Source: an uncultured Opitutia bacterium (GTDB lineage: Bacteria; Verrucomicrobiota; Verrucomicrobiia; Opitutales; Opitutaceae). Taken from it: a DNA stretch of 34,500 bases. Shown here in pieces: positions 9,353 to 16,903 of this stretch; within the stretch, counting starts at the first letter, position 1, and each line of letters starts with the position of its first letter. Position numbers and translations under genes: made by a program. Location of the stretch: contig CAIRTK010000046.1 of NCBI GenBank assembly GCA_903881475.1, forward strand, positions 1 through 34,500. Reading direction: 5' to 3'. The notes under the pieces were generated by a model, which was not told where the DNA came from, did not search any database, and saw only the letters and a program-made list of their open reading frames with translations.

Positions 9353-10522
9353 GTGCCGTTCGAGCTTCCCTTCCTCCGCGACCGGCTCATCCGCTGGGCC
9401 GACCAGAATTCCGGCAGCGATCATGCCGCCGGGCTCGCCGCCATGCTCGGCCTGCTCGAGGCTGATTTTGCCGCGCTGCCCGGCGTCACGACTGAACGCA
9501 TGCCCTGCCTGAATACGACGGCGCAGGCCCTGCGCGTGCGTTATCGCCCGGAGGCGCCGCAACAGATCCTGCTCAGCGGCCACTATGACACCGTCTATGG
9601 CGCCGGTCATCCCTTTCAGCGCTGCACGCTGCTGGACGAGCACACCCTGCGCGGCCCCGGCGTGGCCGACATGAAGGGCGGCTTGGTCATTCTACACGCG
9701 GCCCTCGAATCCTATCTGCTGTCAGCTCCATCGCCCGCGCTGGGCTTCGAGGTCCTGCTCACGCCCGATGAGGAAACCGGTTCCCTCGCCAGTGCGGCGC
9801 TCCTCGCGGAGACCGCCCGCCGGCACCAGTTCGGGCTCGTCTTCGAACCCGCGCGCCCCGACGGCAGCCTGGTCCGGTCGCGCAAGGGCACGGGCAATTT
9901 CACGGTCACCTGCCACGGCCGCGCCGGTCACGCCGGGAAAACTCCCAGCGATGCCCGCAACGCCATCGCCGCGCTGGCCGAGTTTCTCGTCGCCGCGCAC
10001 CGCGTGCCCGCGGAACTGCCCGGCGTCCTGCTCAACATCGGACTGGTCCGCGGCGGCAGCGACGCCACCAACGTCGTGCCCGACCTTGCCCAGGCCGTGC
10101 TCGACGTGCGCATCACGCGGGCAGCGGACCGCGAGGCGGTGCTCGCCCGGCTCGGCGAACTGGCCGCGCCCATCAACGCCCGTGAGGGCCTGCGGCTGGA
10201 GATCAGCGGAAGCTTCAACCGGCCACCGAAGGAGTGCGGCCCGGTGGAGGAAGCCCTGTTCGCCGCCTGGCAGCACTGCGGCCGCGAGCTCGGCCTCGCC
10301 CCCTTTTCCTGGATTCACGCCGGCGGCGGCTCCGACGGCAACCTGCTCTCCGCGGCGGGCCTCTCCAATCTCGACGGCCTCGGTGTCATCGGCGACCACC
10401 TGCACAGCGACCGCGAGTGCTGCGTGCTGCCTAGCCTCGTCGAGCGCGCCCGGCTGTGCGCCCTATTCCTGCAGCGTCTCGCGGCGGGAAAGATCGCTCT
10501 GGATGCGGGACAGGGTCGCTGA
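9353..10522 (+). CDS. M20-family metallopeptidase, carboxypeptidase G2-like
   Basis: A 389-residue zinc hydrolase that removes C-terminal or acyl-linked amino acids from small substrates. The two-metal site is complete: H77 and D79 (GHYDTVYG), bridging D106 (GVADMKGG), catalytic E140 with E141 (PDEETGS), E165 (VFEPARPDG) and a C-terminal histidine in DHLHSDRE (349/351). The dimerisation domain lies between, recognisable by CHGRAGHAGKTP and NVVPDLAQAVLDVR. The start is GTG at 9353; no in-frame ATG lies closer to the first conserved residues. No signal peptide is seen, so it is probably cytoplasmic. Among M20 members the VFEPARPDG and SRKGTGNF segments favour the glutamate carboxypeptidase group. 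It stands alone, 123 bases after the beta-helix gene, before a cluster of palindromes. Confidence 0.92.
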   Translation: MPFELPFLRDRLIRWADQNSGSDHAAGLAAMLGLLEADFAALPGVTTERMPCLNTTAQALRVRYRPEAPQQILLSGHYDTVYGAGHPFQRCTLLDEHTLRGPGVADMKGGLVILHAALESYLLSAPSPALGFEVLLTPDEETGSLASAALLAETARRHQFGLVFEPARPDGSLVRSRKGTGNFTVTCHGRAGHAGKTPSDARNAIAALAEFLVAAHRVPAELPGVLLNIGLVRGGSDATNVVPDLAQAVLDVRITRAADREAVLARLGELAAPINAREGLRLEISGSFNRPPKECGPVEEALFAAWQHCGRELGLAPFSWIHAGGGSDGNLLSAAGLSNLDGLGVIGDHLHSDRECCVLPSLVERARLCALFLQRLAAGKIALDAGQGR

Positions 10523-10537
10523 TCCGCCAGTTTGAAA

Positions 10538-10629
10538 GGTAGGGCGAATCCTCCGGAGGAGCCTTTGGACAATGTCACCTATTAGGTGACATTGCCGTGA
10601 CACGGCTCGTCGGGACGACTCGCCCTAAC
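10538..10629. repeat. REP-like inverted pair, class 1, copy C, with a second palindrome in its loop
   Basis: The left arm begins GGTAGGGCGAATCC, TCC, GGAGGAGCC. The right arm is GGCTCGTC, GGG, ACGACTCGCC, then CTAAC. The two arms again carry different stem types. The loop between them holds the separate palindrome at 10571-10593. The element lies between the convergent ends of the M20 peptidase gene (+) and the GxGYxYP gene (-), where it may serve as a two-way terminator. Confidence 0.8.
10571..10593. repeat. TGTCAC palindrome, copy 1
   Basis: Eleven-base arms (AATGTCACCTA and its exact complement) around a single central base. Closely similar palindromes are at 23639-23659 and 26173-26195. 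This copy sits inside the loop of a REP-like pair between two convergent genes. Confidence 0.8.
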
Positions 10630-10645
10630 TCGGAAAACGAAGACC

Positions 10646-12328
10646 TTACTGCGTGGTCGCGTCCCACGCCTTGCCCGCGGGCTTCGGATCCTTGTAGCGC
10701 GGGGCGAAGTTCGGGTTGCTGGCGGCGAGCTTCAGGAAGGTGTCGAGCGGGACGATCTCGGGCTTTTCCTCGAGTCCGTTCATGATGCTGATCACGCGCT
10801 TGATGCTATTCGATTCGCGCACGTGGATGAGCATGAAATACGGGCGCTTCGGATTGATCCGCGCCAGCTCGTCGAGGTCGGCGATGGCGCTCGCCACCGG
10901 GCGGTGCTCGTCGAGGTAGTAGTCGTACGACATGAACGCCTGGCCGTTGCGCACGTCGAACGTGTGCGCAGCCGCATAGCCGTTGATGAACCCGATGGCG
11001 TCGGGCGCGCCGGCGTAATACTCATCCACCACGGGTTTCGTCAGGTCGAAATAGCCGATCGGGATGCCGCGGTCCGTGTGGTCCATGATGCCGACCGTGT
11101 GCTCGTCCATCAGCGGCATCAGCGCGTTCATCTCCTTCATCAGCCCCGGAAACCGGTCCGCCGGCACCACCGCCGGGTACATGTAGCCGGACTGGCCGCC
11201 GATGAAATAGTCGTTCGCGGTCTTGTCCTTGGCGAACATCTCCATCGCGCCGGCATACCATTTGGCCCCGTCCACGCCGACCTCCCAGTTGTAGGGAATC
11301 TGGCCGCGCTCCGGCTGCGTCCAGGCGCCGATGCCCATGCTGTCGGACTGCACGAGGCAGACGTAGAATTTCTTTTCGGCCTGGACCACCTCGTGGCGAG
11401 TCACGTGGTTGTTGTTCGTCATCTTGAAGCCCGGCGAGAAGCCGATCTGGCTCATGAAGGTTCCGTTGGGAAACGTGTTCAGGCCGATGGCCTTCAGCCC
11501 GTAGCCGGAGGTCAGCGTGATCCACTGGCCCTCGGTGTCCTTCGGGTAGGGATGCCAGCCCATGATCCAGGCCGAGGGACTTAGCTGGGCGAGCAGGCGC
11601 TTGTGGAAGGCCAGCTCCTCAGGCATCTTCGGGCTCGCCGACAGGTCGGCGACAAACGCATGGCACGCGATCGCGAGGTCGGCTACGCCGGGCTCCATCG
11701 AATTGCCGCCCACGCCGCCCATCCAGACGAGGTAATCCCGGCTGCAGTCCTTCCAATACTGGTCGTAGGCCCACTGGTAGATCTGCACGTCAGTCTGGCC
11801 GGTGAACTTCCCGCGGAAGTCCGCCAGCGGCTTGAGCCCGTGCTTCTCCGCGAGCGGGATCAGGCTCTCGTCCACCACGAGGGCGCGCAGCACGCCCGCG
11901 GCGGTCAGGGCGACGTTGATCGAGGTGCGGACCTTCCGGTCCCAAACCACGTAGCCCTTCGCAAAGTGGCCGAGTTCCGTCAGCGCTGCGTCCGGTGTGG
12001 CCAGACGCGTGAACTTCACGCCGTACTTCGTGGCGTAGAAATCCTTGAGCGGGTTGAAATCATGGAAATGCCAGTCCTCGGGATACTCGATGTAGACGCG
12101 CGGCGCGTCGGTGTTGGCGAGGCCCTGCAGGCCGATGAGCATCAGGTTCTCCGCCAGGTCAGCGGGCGCGCCCGGTTTGGCTGGGTTGATGTCCCAGTTG
12201 TCCTTCACCGGGATGAGGAAGGCCTCCTTGGGCGCGGGCCCGGGGGGACCGGGCACGGCATGGACCGCGGGAACGACCAGGGCGGCGGCGAGAGTGAGCA
12301 GGACGAGGGATTTGAAAAGGGTCTTCAT
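10646..12328 (-). CDS. GxGYxYP-family secreted putative glycoside hydrolase, paralogue 1
   Basis: A 560-residue protein with a signal peptide (hydrophobic run, then PAVHAVPG near residue 24). Conserved stretches include LIGLQGLANTDAPRVYIEYP (about 64-83), GYVVWDRKVRTS (125-136), IYQWAYDQYW (183-192), VQSDSMGIGAWTQPERG (326-342) and the signature near 377-385, here GGQSGYMYP. That layout is the Pfam GxGYxYP N-terminal plus C-terminal pair, described only as putative glycoside hydrolase, so substrate and mechanism are unknown. It follows a small secreted protein gene (12347-12886) by 18 bases, evidently one operon. The same two-gene unit is repeated at 14416-16664, whose large protein shares most of these blocks. 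Confidence 0.88.
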   Translation of the reverse strand: MKTLFKSLVLLTLAAALVVPAVHAVPGPPGPAPKEAFLIPVKDNWDINPAKPGAPADLAENLMLIGLQGLANTDAPRVYIEYPEDWHFHDFNPLKDFYATKYGVKFTRLATPDAALTELGHFAKGYVVWDRKVRTSINVALTAAGVLRALVVDESLIPLAEKHGLKPLADFRGKFTGQTDVQIYQWAYDQYWKDCSRDYLVWMGGVGGNSMEPGVADLAIACHAFVADLSASPKMPEELAFHKRLLAQLSPSAWIMGWHPYPKDTEGQWITLTSGYGLKAIGLNTFPNGTFMSQIGFSPGFKMTNNNHVTRHEVVQAEKKFYVCLVQSDSMGIGAWTQPERGQIPYNWEVGVDGAKWYAGAMEMFAKDKTANDYFIGGQSGYMYPAVVPADRFPGLMKEMNALMPLMDEHTVGIMDHTDRGIPIGYFDLTKPVVDEYYAGAPDAIGFINGYAAAHTFDVRNGQAFMSYDYYLDEHRPVASAIADLDELARINPKRPYFMLIHVRESNSIKRVISIMNGLEEKPEIVPLDTFLKLAASNPNFAPRYKDPKPAGKAWDATTQ

Positions 12329-12346
12329 GGCTGGGCGGGGGAAATG

Positions 12347-12886
12347 TTACTGGCGCGTGAAATAATAGACCAGCGCTTCGTCCCGGGTGGAGCGGAGCTC
12401 GTAGAGCTTCAGCGTGCGGCCGTCGGCGGAAAGGCGGAACTCGTCGTAGATGTGCACCGGGTGCTCGCCCTGCTGCCCTTCCAGCTGGAGCCGGGACTCG
12501 AGTTTCAGCACCCGTCCGCCGTCGAGCCATTCGCCCGTCACCTGTTTCTGGTGGTCGGCGCCGATGTAGACGTTGGTATACCACGTATCGAGCCAGTAGC
12601 CCACCGGACTGGCGGTGGAGGTTTTCCCGTCCGTCTTCACCGTCGTCGTGTCGCCGGCCTTGCGGTCCGCGCCCCAGGCGAGGTTGCGGGTGAGCACGGC
12701 CGTGTCGCCGGTCACCGTGATGGTCAGGGTCTCATGGTCCCAGGGACGGATCGGCGTGCTGCGAGCGATGTCGAGGGCCCAGGTGCCGGCGAGCCCCGAG
12801 GGGGCATCTGCCGCGCGAAGCGAAAGGCCGGTGCCCAGCACCAGGCCGAGACAGGCGAACCAAGGGGAGAGCAGTCGGATTTTCAT
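12347..12886 (-). CDS. Small secreted beta-rich protein, partner of GxGYxYP paralogue 1
   Basis: A 179-residue protein with a signal peptide ending around LSLRAADAP. ATG 12886 is preferred over an in-frame start at 12940 because the signal sequence begins there. The mature part opens LAGTWALDIARST and continues with alternating strands (TLTITVTGDTAVLTR, TNVYIGADHQKQVTGEW, EWLDGGRVLKLESRL) and ends LYELRSTRDEALVYYF. The pattern suggests a lipocalin-like beta barrel or sandwich, but no named family is recognised. Its paralogue at 16098-16664 shares LAGTW, RST, the ITV/LTR strand pair, YIG, LDGGR, Q-x-G-(E/D)-H and LRSTR. Both precede a GxGYxYP gene, so the pair probably acts together outside the cytoplasm. 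Confidence 0.85.
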   Translation of the reverse strand: MKIRLLSPWFACLGLVLGTGLSLRAADAPSGLAGTWALDIARSTPIRPWDHETLTITVTGDTAVLTRNLAWGADRKAGDTTTVKTDGKTSTASPVGYWLDTWYTNVYIGADHQKQVTGEWLDGGRVLKLESRLQLEGQQGEHPVHIYDEFRLSADGRTLKLYELRSTRDEALVYYFTRQ

Positions 12887-13024
12887 AGAAGGGGGGGCGA
12901 CGACGCCGGCAGCAAACTTCGACTTAATCCCTGCGGACACAAGTCAGGCGGGAAAAATTCCGGTCATGAATTATCACGCTACCCGACCGCTTGCGTCGCT
13001 GGCGAATGCCGATTACCTCTTGGT

Positions 13025-13495
13025 ATGAATCGTTGGCTTGCCTTGGGCCTTTTTCTCCTGGCCTCCTTGACCGCCGCCGCGATCGGTGGTTTTGCCACGG
13101 CCGAATCGGTGCGGACCTGGTACCCAACGCTGGCGAAGCCCGCGTGGAACCCTCCGGCCGCAATCTTCGGCCCCGTGTGGACGCTGCTCTACACCGCGAT
13201 GAGCATCGCGGCGTGGCGCATCTGGCTCCGCCGGGATCAACCGGGGGCCAGGCCTGTGCTCCGGCTGTTCTTCGTGAGCCTCGGGCTGAATGCGCTCTGG
13301 TCCGTGCTGTTTTTCGGCCTGCACCGGCCCGGCTGGGCCTTGGGCGAAGTCCTGCTGCTTTGGGTTTGTCTCGTCACCTTGCTCGTCCGTTTCCGACGGC
13401 TGGACGAGATCGCCGGCTGGCTTTGGGCGCCCTACGTGGCCTGGGTGAGTTTCGCGACCGCGTTGAACGCGGCTATCGTATGGCTCAACCGCTGA
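13025..13495 (+). CDS. tspO: TspO/MBR-family membrane protein
   Basis: A 156-residue protein with five predicted transmembrane helices and the family's conserved sequence: GGFATAESVRTWYPTLAKP followed by WNPPAAIFGPVWTLLYTAM after the first helix, then LNALWSVLFFGLHRPGWAL and the closing YVAWVSFATALNAAIVWLN. TspO proteins bind tetrapyrroles and other hydrophobic ligands and influence stress or pigment responses; the role here is not known. Start ATG 13025 directly precedes the first helix and the length is normal. The gene ends tail to tail with the hemolysin III gene, overlapping by 11 bases on opposite strands. It separates the two GxGYxYP units but shows no functional link to them. Confidence 0.95.
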   Translation: MNRWLALGLFLLASLTAAAIGGFATAESVRTWYPTLAKPAWNPPAAIFGPVWTLLYTAMSIAAWRIWLRRDQPGARPVLRLFFVSLGLNALWSVLFFGLHRPGWALGEVLLLWVCLVTLLVRFRRLDEIAGWLWAPYVAWVSFATALNAAIVWLNR

Positions 13496-14135
13496 CCGGC
13501 ACGATGTAGAAAAACACCGCGGCCCAGTGGCACGCGCTGCCCGCCATCACCCACAGGTGCCAGACGGCGTGGTGATACGGCAGGCGCTTCCAGAGATAGA
13601 ACGCCGCCCCACCCGTGTAGCAGAAGCCGCCGGCCAGCAGCAGCCAGAGCCCCTCGCGCGGCAGCGCCAGGGAGAGCGGGCGCAGTACCGTCAGCACCAG
13701 CCAGCCCATCCCGATGTAAATCAAGGTGGAAACGACCCGGAAGCGCCCGGCATACCAGAATTTCAGCGCCATGCCCGCGACCGCGAGTCCCCAGACAATG
13801 CCGAACAGGCTCCAGCCCCACGGCCCGCGCAGGGTCACGAGCAGGAACGGGGTGTAGGTGCCGGCGATGAGCAGGAAAATCGCCGCGTGGTCGAATTTGC
13901 GCAGCAGGCGCTTCCGTCCCTCGTCGCGAAAACTGTGGTAAAGCGTCGAGGTGGTGTAGAGCAGTACCAGCGACCCGCCGAAAATCGCCGTGCTGGTCAC
14001 ATACCACGCGTCACCGCGCAAACTGGCCAGAACCATAAGCGCAACCAAACCCGCCACACTCAGCACGATCCCGAGCCCGTGCGTGACCACGTTCGCGACC
14101 TCCTCGCAGGGCGTGTAGGCAGCAGCGGCGGTCAT
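13485..14135 (-). CDS. Hemolysin III / PAQR-family membrane protein (TrhA-like)
   Basis: A 216-residue seven-helix inner-membrane protein of the hemolysin III branch of PAQR proteins. The metal-site motifs are present: EEVANVVTHGLG at the start, STLYHSFRD (about 64-72), KFDHAAIFLLIAGTYTPF (about 80-97) and the closing YHHAVWHLWVMAGSACHW. Length agrees with the family (about 205-220). Bacterial members are linked to membrane fluidity rather than true haemolysis. ATG 14135 begins the conserved N-terminus. The 3' end overlaps the opposing tspO gene by 11 bases, so neither gene has room for a separate terminator. Confidence 0.94.
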   Translation of the reverse strand: MTAAAAYTPCEEVANVVTHGLGIVLSVAGLVALMVLASLRGDAWYVTSTAIFGGSLVLLYTTSTLYHSFRDEGRKRLLRKFDHAAIFLLIAGTYTPFLLVTLRGPWGWSLFGIVWGLAVAGMALKFWYAGRFRVVSTLIYIGMGWLVLTVLRPLSLALPREGLWLLLAGGFCYTGGAAFYLWKRLPYHHAVWHLWVMAGSACHWAAVFFYIVPVSG

Positions 14136-14188
14136 GGAGTCAGTTTCGGTCGGAACGGGGCCGGAGCAAGCTCACGCGAGCATATGGT

Positions 14189-14404
14189 GGTGGGCGGGCC
14201 CGCCCCGTGTCCGTATTTCGCGATGCGGTCGACCAGCTGACCCATTCTTTAGCCGGACTTCAGGCAATTGAAGGTGGAACGCATTGCCCTCACTGCGTTG
14301 GTTTGAGTCGGTCAATGACGGGACCTGACCGCGCTGCTCAGCGCGTTGAGGGCAACGCGCTCCACCTTTCAAATCGATGCGGGCACGGGACGTGCCCACC
14401 CACC
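14189..14404. repeat. Class 3 inverted repeat with a class 2 element nested inside
   Basis: Outer arms: GGTGGGCGGGCCCGCCCCGT on the left (from 14189) and GCGGGCACGGGACGTGCCC ending near 14404 on the right. These match, with a few changes, the perfect 26-base arms of the element at 31152-31262. A complete class 2 element (14273-14364) lies between them. The region fills the spacer between the hemolysin III start and the end of GxGYxYP gene 2; no gene was seen in it. Outer boundaries are accurate to a few bases. Confidence 0.7.
14273..14364. repeat. Class 2 inverted repeat, copy A
   Basis: Arms run GGTGGAACGCATTGCCCTC on the left to GAGGGCAACGCGCTCCACC on the right. The right arm contains a perfect inner hairpin, CGCGTTG, AGGG, CAACGCG. 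The plan matches class 1, with GTGG in place of GTAG at the foot. A second copy is at 27952-28036. Confidence 0.75.
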
Positions 14405-14415
14405 CTGCCCCGGTC

Positions 14416-16083
14416 TCACGGGTTCCGGTTGATCGGGTCGTCGGGCTGCTTGTAGTGCGTCTGGTAGGTCTTCGCGTCGGCCGCGTATTTCAGGAAAATA
14501 TCCAGCGGCACCACCTCGACGGGCTCCGTCAGCGAGTGCAGAATTTCCGTGACCTTCTCCACCGTGTTCCGCTCGCGGATGTGCAGCAGCATGAAATACG
14601 GCCGCGCCGGGTTCAGCTGGATCAGCTCCTCGAGGTCGGCCGCGGCATCCTTCACCGAGCGGTTCACATCAAGGTAATAGTCGTAGCTGATCAGCGGCTT
14701 GCCGTCGCGCAGGTCGTAGGTCCGCGCGGTGCCGTAGCCGTTGATGAAGCCGATCACGTCGGGAAACTCGCGGTAGTAGCGGTCGACGACCTCCTTCGGC
14801 AGGTCGGTGTTGCCCACCTGGCGGTTGCCCTCGGAGTAGTCCATCAGCTCCATCGCGCGCAGGTCGAGCTGGGTCATCAGCGCGCGCGCATCCTTCATCA
14901 GCGCGGGGAACTTGTCGGCCGGGATCGTCTTCGGGTACATGTAGCCCGGGCCGCCGAGGCCGCCGATGAAGTAGTCGTTCGGCGTCCGGTCCTCATAGAA
15001 GAACTGCATCGCGGGCGGATTCATCCACGCCCAGTTCATCGGCGCCTGCCAGGTGTAGGGAATCCTGCCGCGGCCCGGCTTGGTCCAGGCGCCGATGCCC
15101 ATCGAGTCGGTGGCGACGGCACAGACATAAACCTTCTTCTCCGCGTGCAACGTGGCATCCGCCGCCACGTGGTGGTTGTTGGTGAACCTGAAGTCCGGCG
15201 TGAGCGGGATCTGGCAGGTGAACGAGATGTTCGGCAGGTTGTGCAGGCCCTCCATCTTCAGGCCGTAATTGCCGACCAGCGAGGTGTGCTGGCCTTCGGT
15301 GTCCTTGCCGTACGAGTGCCAGCCCACGACGATGCTCGCCGGGTTCTGCTGGCTGAGGATCCGGCGCTCCAGCGCCAGTTCCTCGGGATGCTTCGGGTGC
15401 GCGGACAGGTCGCTGAAGAACGCCCGCTGCATCACGCCGAAGTCGGCGATGCCCGGCTGCATCTCGGGGCCGGCATGGCCGCCGAGCAGCACATAGTAGT
15501 CGCGGGAACACTTTGCCCAGTACTGGTCGTAGGCCCACTGGTAGATCTTGAAGTCCGGCTGGCCCTCGAACCGGCCGCGCAGGTCGGCGATTTTTTTCAG
15601 GCCGTGCTTCTCGGCGAGGGGGATGAGGTCCTCGCTGACCACCAGCGCATTCTCTACGCCGGAGATGGTGAAGGCCACGATGAGCGAGGTGCGGACCTTC
15701 CGGTCCCACACGACGTAGCCCTTCGCGTACTGCGCAAACCGCGTGAGCGCCGCGTCGGCGTCATCCTGCCCGAGCCGGTCAAACTTGATGCCGTGGCGCT
15801 TCTCCAGGAAACCCTCGAGCGGGCGCACGATCTCCCACTGCCAGTCCTTCGGGTATTCCAGGTAAACGCGCGGGTAGTCGCGGTTGGCGAGGCCCTGGAG
15901 CGAAATCAGGAGTGCATGCACCGGGATGTCGCCGTCCATCCGCCAGTTGGCCGAGAGCGGGATGATCGTCGCCTCGGCGGGCGCCTTGGCGACCTTGGGC
16001 GGGATGGGCTGGGCCCGGGTGACCGCCGGCAGGAGCAGGCCGGTCAACAGCAGAACGAGGAAAGGAAATCGGAAGGCGTGCAT
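14416..16083 (-). CDS. GxGYxYP-family secreted putative glycoside hydrolase, paralogue 2
   Basis: A 555-residue protein with a signal peptide (MHAFRFPFLVLLLTGLLLP, then AVTRAQP). It shares with paralogue 1 the blocks LQGLANRDYPRVYLEYPKDW, KGYVVWDRKVRTSL, YQWAYDQYWAKCSRDYY, ATDSMGIGAWTKPGRG and YFMLLHIRERN. The signature reads GGPGYMYPK, closer to the canonical GxGYxYP than in paralogue 1. The function is known only as putative glycoside hydrolase. It follows the small secreted protein gene at 16098-16664 by 14 bases, on the same strand. The paralogues are clearly related but diverged along their whole length, so the duplication is not recent and they may have different substrates. Confidence 0.88.
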   Translation of the reverse strand: MHAFRFPFLVLLLTGLLLPAVTRAQPIPPKVAKAPAEATIIPLSANWRMDGDIPVHALLISLQGLANRDYPRVYLEYPKDWQWEIVRPLEGFLEKRHGIKFDRLGQDDADAALTRFAQYAKGYVVWDRKVRTSLIVAFTISGVENALVVSEDLIPLAEKHGLKKIADLRGRFEGQPDFKIYQWAYDQYWAKCSRDYYVLLGGHAGPEMQPGIADFGVMQRAFFSDLSAHPKHPEELALERRILSQQNPASIVVGWHSYGKDTEGQHTSLVGNYGLKMEGLHNLPNISFTCQIPLTPDFRFTNNHHVAADATLHAEKKVYVCAVATDSMGIGAWTKPGRGRIPYTWQAPMNWAWMNPPAMQFFYEDRTPNDYFIGGLGGPGYMYPKTIPADKFPALMKDARALMTQLDLRAMELMDYSEGNRQVGNTDLPKEVVDRYYREFPDVIGFINGYGTARTYDLRDGKPLISYDYYLDVNRSVKDAAADLEELIQLNPARPYFMLLHIRERNTVEKVTEILHSLTEPVEVVPLDIFLKYAADAKTYQTHYKQPDDPINRNP

Positions 16084-16097
16084 GGGACGGGAAAAGG

Positions 16098-16664
16098 TTA
16101 TTCGGCGTTACCGCGGGACAGGCCCGCATCGGCGGCGGAATCGATCACCCGCTTGAAGACATAGACGATCGGGTCGTTGCGCGTGCTGCGCAGCTCGACG
16201 AGCGTGAGCTGGGAGCCGTTGGCCGAGACCCTATAGTCGCTAAGGATGTTGACCGCATGGTCGCCCTGCTGGGTCGCGAGCATCAGGTCGGCGCTGGTGC
16301 GCAGCAGCCGGCCGCCATCGAGCAGTTCGACGCGTATCCGCTTGGTCTTGTCGCCGCCAATATAGGCGCCGATGTGGCGGTTGTCCGGCCACCAGTCCAG
16401 GTGCACCACATTGACCGCCTGCCGGAGATCCAGCGCGGTGACCTCGTCGAAGGAGCGGCGGCCGGCGAAGAACTGGCGGGTCAGGGTGACGTGCGGACCG
16501 TCCACCGTGATGACCAGCTTGAGCGCGCCCCAGGCGCTCAGTTCCGTGCTGCGCGTGGCGTCATAGCGCCAGGTCCCGGCGAGCAAATGAGCGTCCGGTT
16601 CGGCGGCGGACAGCCCGGTCAGAAGACCGGCGACAAGATAACCAAGGCAGAGTGAACGACGCAT
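16098..16664 (-). CDS. Small secreted beta-rich protein, partner of GxGYxYP paralogue 2
   Basis: A 188-residue paralogue of the protein at 12347-12886, with a signal peptide ending near LTGLSAAEP. Shared positions include LAGTW, the RST box, LVITVDGPHVTLTR, AYIGGDK, ELLDGGRLL, QQGDHAVNI and LVELRSTRNDPIVYVF. It has about 20 extra C-terminal residues. No known family is recognised; a lipocalin-like or similar small beta fold is a guess from strand pattern. Being first in both units suggests a conserved partnership with GxGYxYP proteins, for example as a binding or accessory subunit. Confidence 0.84.
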   Translation of the reverse strand: MRRSLCLGYLVAGLLTGLSAAEPDAHLLAGTWRYDATRSTELSAWGALKLVITVDGPHVTLTRQFFAGRRSFDEVTALDLRQAVNVVHLDWWPDNRHIGAYIGGDKTKRIRVELLDGGRLLRTSADLMLATQQGDHAVNILSDYRVSANGSQLTLVELRSTRNDPIVYVFKRVIDSAADAGLSRGNAE

Positions 16665-16804
16665 GGCGTCTTCAACGAAGTTGTCCCGCGCGGGTTTATC
16701 AAACGGAATCTTCCCCGTGCGGCGTCAACCGACACGTTGCAGCGCCCAAAGTCTGTCATACCCGGCGCCATAAAGCCCCGCGGACGTCGCCCGACCCCTG
16801 TTTG

Positions 16805-16892
16805 TCATTCTGTGCGTAGCGAAGAATCCACTTGGACAACGCAAGAGCCTTCAACGGAATCTCCACTGGATTCTTCGCTACGCTCAGAATGA
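16805..16892. repeat. Inverted repeat of the TCATTCTGAGCG class, copy 1
   Basis: Arms at 16805-16830 and 16867-16892 are complementary over 26 bases with one mismatch. The left begins TCATTCTGTGCG and the right ends CGCTCAGAATGA. It lies just after the stop of the heparinase-like gene (16904) on that gene's transcript, so it could form its 3' end. Diverged copies are at 21232-21323 and 23475-23582. The remainder of 16665-16804 shows nothing recognisable. Confidence 0.85.
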
Positions 16893-16903
16893 GGACTCTC
16901 AGG

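Noticed and set aside
14377-16164. A 595-residue open frame on the + strand opposite GxGYxYP gene 2
   Set aside because: Low-complexity Arg/Val/His-rich translation with no motifs; the minus-strand frame has a signal peptide and family signature.
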